DNA of 46,920 nucleotides from an uncultured Bacilli bacterium (GTDB lineage: Bacteria > Bacillota_I > Bacilli_A > RF39 > UBA660): assembly GCA_944358775.1 (NCBI GenBank), contig CALVRU010000006.1:1-46920 (forward strand), in the 5' to 3' direction. Below are positions 42,363-46,920 of this stretch, one piece after another. Positions within the stretch are counted from its first letter, which is position 1, and every line of letters starts with the position of its first letter. The notes below the pieces were generated by a model. That model worked only from the letters and a program-made list of their open reading frames with translations, ran no database searches and had not been told where the DNA came from. The position numbers and the translations under genes were made by a program.

Positions 42363-44467
42363 GTATGTTCTACTCCTAAAACAAATTGCTGATCTTGATA
42401 GTCGATCGTAATAATATCACCATAATGAATTTGGTCCTCGATCAATCTTTGGGCAATTAAAGTTTCGATCGTTCGACTGACATATCGTTTGAGTGGACGA
42501 GCACCGTAGACCGGATCATATCCCCGCTCGATAATCTCATTGCGCGCGTTATCTGTTAATTTAATCTGTAAATTCTTATCACGCAAACGATCCTCCATCT
42601 GTTGAATTAATTTATCCAAAATCAACGTAATATTTTCTTTCGATAGAGAATGGAACACAATAATCTCATCAATCCGATTAATAAATTCCGGCCGAAAATA
42701 ATGTTGTACTTCACTCATTACTTTTTCTGGATGTCCTTCCAAAATATCTTCGCTACCCAAATTACTTGTCATAATAATAATCGTATTTTTAAAATCAATT
42801 GTTCGACCATTCGAATCGGTCACTCGACCATCATCTAAAATTTGTAACAATAGATTAAGTACCTCTGGATGCGCTTTCTCCACTTCATCGAAAAGAACAA
42901 TACTATAAGGGTTACGACGAACCGCTTCGGTTAACTGACCACCTTCCTCATAACCAACATATCCGGGAGGCGATCCAATCAAACGGGAGACGCTGAACTT
43001 CTCCATATACTCACTCATATCAATTCGAATCATATGCTTTTCATCATCGAATAATTCATAAGCTAAACTACGCGCTACTTCCGTCTTACCAACACCAGTA
43101 GGACCTAAGAATAAGAAGGAACCGATTGGCCGATTTGGATCTTTAATGCCACTTCTAGATTTAATAATTGCATCACTGACAAGTTTTAAAGCTTCGTCTT
43201 GACCGATCACTCGTTTTGCTAAGTTATCCTTTAAATGGAGCAATTTTTCACGTTCACCACTCATTAACTTACTAACTGGGATATTCGTCCAACGGGCAAT
43301 GATCGAAGCAATCGACTCTTCCGTTACCGTATCACTTAAAATCGTATTCTTCTCTTCTGCCTGTAAAGCATCCAATTCTTTCTCTAAAGCCGGAATATCA
43401 CCATGACGAAGACGCGCTGCTTTTTCCAAATCATAGTTATTTTCTGCTTGCTCTAACTCAAAACGGGCCTTTTCAATTTCACCTTTCTTTTCTTGAATAC
43501 GGGAATAGATCCCCTTTTCATGTTCCCAAGCTTCTTTCATCAATCTCTCATCTTGTTTCATCTTCTCTAAAGATTCATCGATTTCTTTTACACGATGCCG
43601 CGAAATATCATCTTTTTCTTTTTTCAAAGCTTGTCGTTCTACTTCGAGACGCATAATTTGACGAGTTAATTGATCGAGTTCGGTTGGTACCGAATCCATT
43701 TGCACCCGAATCGTCGCACATGCTTCATCGACCAAATCAATTGCCTTATCTGGCAAATAACGATCCGTAATATAACGATTGGATAACTGCGCTGCAGCAA
43801 CCAAAGCTTTATCTGAAATCGTTACACCATGATGAATTTCAAAGCGCTCTTTTAATCCCCGTAAGATCGTGATCGTATCAATGACTGTTGGCTCGCTGAC
43901 TTTGATTTTTTGAAAACGACGTTCTAGTGCACCGTCTTTTTCAATATACATCCGATACTCATTCAATGTCGTGGCACCAATCACATGAATTTCCCCACGG
44001 GCTAACATCGGTTTTAAAATATTCGACGTATCCATAGCTCCTTCGGCATTACCAGAACCGACAATCGTATGAATCTCATCGATGAACATGATGATATTAC
44101 CATCACTTTTCTTAATTTCATCCAAAACATTTTTCAAACGTTCCTCGAATTCACCACGATATTTAGCACCAGCAATCAAACTCGCCATATCGAGTTCCCA
44201 AACGGTTTTATCTTTTAAACTACTCGGTACATCGCCTCTTACGATACGTAATGCAAGGCCTTCGACAATAGCCGTTTTACCGACTCCAGGTTCGCCAATT
44301 AAAACCGGATTGTTCTTCGTTTTCCGCGATAACACACGTGTAATACTTCGAATCTCCTCATCACGGCCAATAATCGGATCTATTTTACCACGTCGCGCTT
44401 GCTCCGTAATATTACGACCGAATTTCTCTAATACATTTACATTTTGTTCTTCTTGATTAGGAAACAT
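42341..44467 (-). CDS. clpB: ClpB disaggregase lacking the N-terminal domain
   Basis: This 708-residue AAA+ protein unfolds aggregated proteins with DnaK. Walker A motifs are GEPGVGKT (58-65) and GPTGVGKT; Walker B motifs are [10 protein letters not shown] and [24 protein letters not shown] is the second pore loop. A coiled-coil M-domain of about 130 residues ([16 protein letters not shown] onward) sits in the first AAA module, which marks ClpB over ClpC or ClpE. The protein begins near residue 150 of an ordinary ClpB (about 860), so the Clp-N repeats are missing. ATG 44467 has GAGGTG upstream and a complete promoter beyond it, so the short form is genuine. It does not carry the ClpP-docking loop as far as I can tell. 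Confidence 0.95.
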   Translation of the reverse strand: MFPNQEEQNVNVLEKFGRNITEQARRGKIDPIIGRDEEIRSITRVLSRKTKNNPVLIGEPGVGKTAIVEGLALRIVRGDVPSSLKDKTVWELDMASLIAGAKYRGEFEERLKNVLDEIKKSDGNIIMFIDEIHTIVGSGNAEGAMDTSNILKPMLARGEIHVIGATTLNEYRMYIEKDGALERRFQKIKVSEPTVIDTITILRGLKERFEIHHGVTISDKALVAAAQLSNRYITDRYLPDKAIDLVDEACATIRVQMDSVPTELDQLTRQIMRLEVERQALKKEKDDISRHRVKEIDESLEKMKQDERLMKEAWEHEKGIYSRIQEKKGEIEKARFELEQAENNYDLEKAARLRHGDIPALEKELDALQAEEKNTILSDTVTEESIASIIARWTNIPVSKLMSGEREKLLHLKDNLAKRVIGQDEALKLVSDAIIKSRSGIKDPNRPIGSFLFLGPTGVGKTEVARSLAYELFDDEKHMIRIDMSEYMEKFSVSRLIGSPPGYVGYEEGGQLTEAVRRNPYSIVLFDEVEKAHPEVLNLLLQILDDGRVTDSNGRTIDFKNTIIIMTSNLGSEDILEGHPEKVMSEVQHYFRPEFINRIDEIIVFHSLSKENITLILDKLIQQMEDRLRDKNLQIKLTDNARNEIIERGYDPVYGARPLKRYVSRTIETLIAQRLIEDQIHYGDIITIDYQDQQFVLGVEHTKEDLIS

Positions 44468-44519
44468 AGTTTCACCTCATTTCTAATCGAATAAAACCTT
44501 AACATTTTATTCTTACTAT

Positions 44520-44547
44520 ATTATACTCCGAAATTAGCACTTGTCAA
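44520..44547 (-). promoter_or_regulatory. promoter of clpB
   Basis: TTGACA (44542-44547), a 16-nt spacer and TATAAT (44520-44525) on the minus strand, overlapping the CIRCE element. Confidence 0.8.
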
Positions 44548-44560
44548 TATAGAGTGCTAA
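44534..44560. promoter_or_regulatory. CIRCE element (HrcA operator)
   Basis: TTAGCACTT, a 9-nt spacer and GAGTGCTAA. The consensus is TTAGCACTC-N9-GAGTGCTAA, so only one base differs. It covers the -35 region of clpB, which implies HrcA repression released by heat shock. No hrcA gene is in the window. Confidence 0.93.
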
Positions 44561-44570
44561 TTTATTTTCA

Positions 44571-44595
44571 AAAAGAAGAAGTATAACTACTTCTT
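44571..44595 (-). terminator. terminator after the S41 protease gene
   Basis: On the minus strand AAGAAGTA, loop GTTA, TACTTCTT, then a T-rich run. It overlaps the stop codon. Confidence 0.75.
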
Positions 44596-45945
44596 ACTAA
44601 CAACATCAAAAGCTTTTTGCAACTGCGTATCATTTTCTACCGTTGCTTCTTGTAAATACTCTTCGCCTTGCTCCACGTTTTCATCCGGAGTCACTCCGAT
44701 TTCATTCACTGAATTACCATTTGGCGTCAACCATTGTTGAATCGTATATTTAATCGTTGCTCCACTACTAAGTTGTTGGGCTCTTTGAACCGTTCCCTTT
44801 CCATAAGAAGGAACTCCTACAACCGTAGCTCCATAAGACTCTTGCAAAGCCGCCGCCAAAATTTCAGAAGCCGAAGCACTATCATGATTGATAACAACAG
44901 CAATTGGATAAGTTCTATGGATGTTACTTCCTTCCGCATAAATCGGCTCTTTTACCCCTTTTGTTTCAAGTTGATATACAATCTTCCCTTTTTCTAAGAA
45001 CAAAGAAGCAATTTTCGTAACCACATCTAGATGACCACCCGAATTATTTCGAACATCAATTACTAAAGATTCAATTTGCTCTTTTTCCAACTCTAGAAGA
45101 GCTTGTTCAAATTGCGAATACGTATTAAGTGCAAATACATCAATGGTAATAACTCCTATTTTTTGCTCGTTTTTTATCACAATATCACTATGTACCGATG
45201 GAATTTCAACTTTCGATCTCGTAAGTGTTACTGTTTTTTCCACACCATCATGAGCATAAGTAACTTCGACCGTCGTATTCTCATCACCCTTTAATAATTT
45301 AGCAATATCGTTAAGTTGCAAATCGGAAACTTCTTTACCATCGATTTTCAACAATACATCACCCGGTAAAATACCCGCATTCGCTGCCGAACTATTTGGA
45401 AAAGGATTGGAAAATTCAATTCGACCATCAGCATATTTCGTAACTTCCGCACCAATTCCAATATAAGTACCATTTAGTTTTTGATTAAATGCCGTCGTTT
45501 CATCATCGGATAAATAATTCGAATAAGGATCCCCCAAATAATCGATCATTCCTTTAATCCCGGCATCTAACAAAGCACTTTTATCGACGCCCTCATAATA
45601 TTCCTCTTGAATCGTCTCATAAACATCCACGAATTCCTGTAAATCTGTTGGAACTTGTTCTACCACATTCGCATCTTGTTTTTCTTTTACCGTATAAGTG
45701 ATAATCGCCCCAATCAAACCACCAAACAAAAGAGTAATGATCATGATAAGAACAACTTCGATCAAATTAAATCCGACCTGTTTTTCCACGATAATCTCCC
45801 GTGGTTCTAAATCCATTGAATCGTTTTCTAACTTCTGTTCTTCTTTTTTCATCTCTTTCACATCTGTTTCTTCTATAATAACCTTTTTCTTCTTCCGAGG
45901 ACGTTTTACTTCATTTTTTTCATCTTTTTGTCTCGCATCTTTCAC
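44587..45945 (-). CDS. S41 carboxy-terminal processing protease (CtpA-like)
   Basis: This 452-residue protein has a charged cytoplasmic N-terminus (about 1-65), one membrane segment (about 68-93), a PDZ domain (about 145-235; GTYIGIGAEV, LPGDVLLKIDGKEV) and an S41 peptidase domain. The catalytic pair is Ser358 in SASAS and Lys383 in YGKGTVQ, 25 residues apart as in E. coli Prc. It acts outside the membrane on wall enzymes or regulators. The start is GTG 45945, with GAGGTG upstream; the GTG at 45954 is part of that ribosome site. An extended -10 (TGATATGAT, 45976-45984) precedes it. Confidence 0.92.
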   Translation of the reverse strand: MKDARQKDEKNEVKRPRKKKKVIIEETDVKEMKKEEQKLENDSMDLEPREIIVEKQVGFNLIEVVLIMIITLLFGGLIGAIITYTVKEKQDANVVEQVPTDLQEFVDVYETIQEEYYEGVDKSALLDAGIKGMIDYLGDPYSNYLSDDETTAFNQKLNGTYIGIGAEVTKYADGRIEFSNPFPNSSAANAGILPGDVLLKIDGKEVSDLQLNDIAKLLKGDENTTVEVTYAHDGVEKTVTLTRSKVEIPSVHSDIVIKNEQKIGVITIDVFALNTYSQFEQALLELEKEQIESLVIDVRNNSGGHLDVVTKIASLFLEKGKIVYQLETKGVKEPIYAEGSNIHRTYPIAVVINHDSASASEILAAALQESYGATVVGVPSYGKGTVQRAQQLSSGATIKYTIQQWLTPNGNSVNEIGVTPDENVEQGEEYLQEATVENDTQLQKAFDVVSKK

Positions 45946-45975
45946 AATTGTCACCTCTTATTTTGATACATTACT

Positions 45976-45984
45976 ATCATATCA
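45976..45984 (-). promoter_or_regulatory. extended -10 of the S41 protease gene
   Basis: TGA-TATGAT on the minus strand, about 22 nt before the GAGGTG ribosome site. No clear -35 is visible. Confidence 0.5.
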
Positions 45985-46055
45985 TACTTAATAAAAAATT
46001 AGAATAAATGGAACACAAAAAGATAAATTTAATTATTCTTAACAGAAATACGACC

Positions 46056-46081
46056 ATAAAAAAAAGAAAGGATTCCTTTCT
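46056..46081 (-). terminator. terminator after tRNA-Asn
   Basis: On the minus strand AGAAAG, loop GAATC, CTTTCT, then a run of eight T, about 10 nt past the 3' end of the tRNA. Confidence 0.8.
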
Positions 46082-46091
46082 AAAAAACAAA

Positions 46092-46168
46092 TGGCGCCCC
46101 AACTAGGACTTGAACCTAGGACCCCCTGATTAACAGTCAGGTGCTCTAACCAACTGAGCTATTGAGGC
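46092..46168 (-). tRNA. tRNA-Asn (anticodon GUU)
   Basis: A 77-nt cloverleaf with encoded CCA. The acceptor pair GCCTCAA/TTGGGGC has one G-U pair; the D-arm reads AGCTCAGTTGGTTAGAGC; the anticodon stem CCTGA/TCAGG encloses CTGTTAA (anticodon GTT); the T-loop is GGTTCAAGTCC. The discriminator is G, as in bacterial tRNA-Asn. A terminator follows. Confidence 0.97.
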
Positions 46169-46225
46169 AAGAAAGTCCTTCCCATCGAAGAACGATCATT
46201 TATATCTTATTCGAAAAAAGTAAAA

Positions 46226-46780
46226 CTATGCATTTAAATTAGTAAAATATGCATCGATCTGTTCATATCCTTCAATATATTCGACAATTTTATGATTCGA
46301 AATTTTAACAAGAGTCGGTGCAATTACTCGAAGTTCACTTGCCGAACTTGCAGATGAATTACTACCTTCCTCACCTGCACGATAATATTGGTTAAAGTTC
46401 TTTTCCATATCAACATAATAAACTGGGAAGTGATCTTCCTCTTCTTTTGAAATATAACTATCTGCATCCATCATGAGTACTGGCGTATAAGCATTTGTAA
46501 AATTCATAAAAAGTACAAAATACGTCTCATCCGCCTTTAAGAAAGTTTCTCCACCCAATATCTCATCATACTGAATCGATACCTCTGTATTATCGTTATC
46601 CTTTTTACCACCAAATTTAATTTCACCAGTCATAATTTTAGCCACAAAATAAACAAGTCCTAAAACAACCAAAATACCCACTAAAATAATTAGAATTCTA
46701 GTCACTGTATTATCCGAATTAGAAGAAGTATACATCTGTCGCTCTTGTTTTTTTCTTTTTTGTATCTGCTTTTTCTTCAT
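46226..46780 (-). CDS. membrane-anchored thioredoxin-fold protein without CxxC
   Basis: This 184-residue protein has a basic N-terminus, one membrane segment (about 28-50) and an external domain of about 115 residues. The domain reads like a thioredoxin fold (ETYFVLFMNF strand, PVYYVDME strand, then APTLVKISNHKIVEYIEGY, the cis-Pro region), but the CxxC motif after the first strand is replaced by TNAYTP. Redox catalysis is therefore unlikely, and binding or chaperoning is possible. AGGTGAAGAA precedes ATG 46780, and an extended -10 (TGTTATAAT, 46800-46808) lies upstream. The tRNA follows 57 nt downstream. Confidence 0.65.
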   Translation of the reverse strand: MKKKQIQKRKKQERQMYTSSNSDNTVTRILIILVGILVVLGLVYFVAKIMTGEIKFGGKKDNDNTEVSIQYDEILGGETFLKADETYFVLFMNFTNAYTPVLMMDADSYISKEEEDHFPVYYVDMEKNFNQYYRAGEEGSNSSASSASELRVIAPTLVKISNHKIVEYIEGYEQIDAYFTNLNA

Positions 46781-46799
46781 ATTTCTTCACCTATTTCAA

Positions 46800-46808
46800 A
46801 TTATAACA
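46800..46808 (-). promoter_or_regulatory. extended -10 of the thioredoxin-fold gene
   Basis: TGT-TATAAT on the minus strand, about 20 nt from the start codon, with AGGTG between. Confidence 0.5.
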
Positions 46809-46809
46809 C

Positions 46810-46842
46810 GCAAAATAAAAAAAATAAACACTTAATGTGTTT
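46810..46842 (-). terminator. possible terminator of a gene beyond the window
   Basis: On the minus strand AAACAC, loop ATTAA, GTGTTT, then ATTTTTTTT. It would end a transcript coming from beyond 46920. Confidence 0.5.
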
Positions 46843-46862
46843 GTGTTAAACCTTTTTGATTT

Positions 46863-46894
46863 TGTCACCTTTAAATTTTTTGAAAATGTCACCT
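46863..46894 (-). repeat. two direct copies of AGGTGACA, 24 nt apart
   Basis: On the minus strand AGGTGACATTTTCAAAA and AGGTGACAAAATCAAAA share the frame AGGTGACA-N3-TCAAAA. Spaced short repeats of this sort occur at the ends of some insertion sequences, but no transposase is visible in the window. Confidence 0.4.
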
Positions 46895-46920
46895 AATAAT
46901 ATATAATACATATCTTGAAA

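Noticed and set aside
44082..44456. A 124-codon plus-strand frame opposite clpB
   Set aside because: It is antisense to the highly conserved first AAA module, with no ribosome site.
1..46920. UGA read as Trp (Mycoplasma code)
   Set aside because: Trp is coded by TGG throughout and TGA ends several genes in overlapping ATGA junctions.
1..46920. CRISPR array, prophage or rRNA
   Set aside because: No regularly spaced repeats, phage structural genes or rRNA sequence were seen.

Overview
The window reads as a chromosomal segment of a low-GC, Gram-positive-type bacterium (Bacillota, class Bacilli or a gut lineage near Erysipelotrichia/RF39; this placement is inference). Supporting signs are a T-box leader, a CIRCE heat-shock operator, strong AGGAGG/GGTGAT ribosome sites, a sortase with its surface protein, FemAB-type wall-peptide transferases, a SpoIID-domain protein and a Cse60-like spore protein. 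UGA works as a stop codon (for example in the ATGA overlaps at 21789 and 24053), so this is standard code 11 and not the Mycoplasma code. Most genes lie on the minus strand. No phage, complete insertion sequence, CRISPR array or rRNA was seen.

Layout. 1-2.6 kb: a short-chain dehydrogenase (SDR) and a divergent ABC-F ATPase. 2.65-7.6 kb: a SpoIID-domain protein facing a wall cluster (MurJ/SpoVB-type flippase, unknown protein, FemAB-like transferase). 7.9-9.4 kb: Cse60-like protein and a patatin lipase. 9.4-13 kb: a leucine T-box operon (membrane protein, leuS, lipoprotein). 13-15.4 kb: a GH31 glycosidase. 15.6-16.2 kb: a plus-strand type II toxin-antitoxin pair. 16.3-20.4 kb: an envelope operon (LD/DD-carboxypeptidase, zinc-ribbon membrane protein, cadherin-like repeat protein). 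20.5-22.7 kb: a second patatin overlapping a radical SAM gene. 22.7-28.3 kb: a second flippase with three FemAB-like transferases in a tight operon. 28.4-35.9 kb: membrane protein, SPFH/NfeD pair, CorA plus UcpA-like SDR, PdaC-like deacetylase, CDP-alcohol transferase, DUF421 protein. 36-37.6 kb: fhs. 37.7-39.9 kb: Zn/Cd-type P-ATPase with ArsR/CadC-like regulator and a perfect palindromic operator. 40.1-42.3 kb: thioester adhesin and overlapping sortase. 42.3-46.8 kb: ClpB lacking its N-domain under CIRCE control, S41 protease, tRNA-Asn and a thioredoxin-fold protein without the active cysteines.

The dominant theme is cell-envelope construction. Two flippases, four FemAB-type transferases, a carboxypeptidase, a SpoIID-type glycan-cleaving enzyme, a polysaccharide deacetylase, a sortase and a thioester adhesin are together enough to build, branch, trim and decorate peptidoglycan. 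The most unusual items are the duplicated flippase/FemAB modules, the adhesin-sortase pair (no recognisable LPXTG tail, a lipobox on the sortase, no obvious catalytic Arg), the ClpB without an N-domain, the GH31 with Glu at the expected acid/base Asp, and a GU-rich hairpin with a mini-ORF ahead of nfeD. Many promoters carry an extended -10 (TGN before TATAAT).
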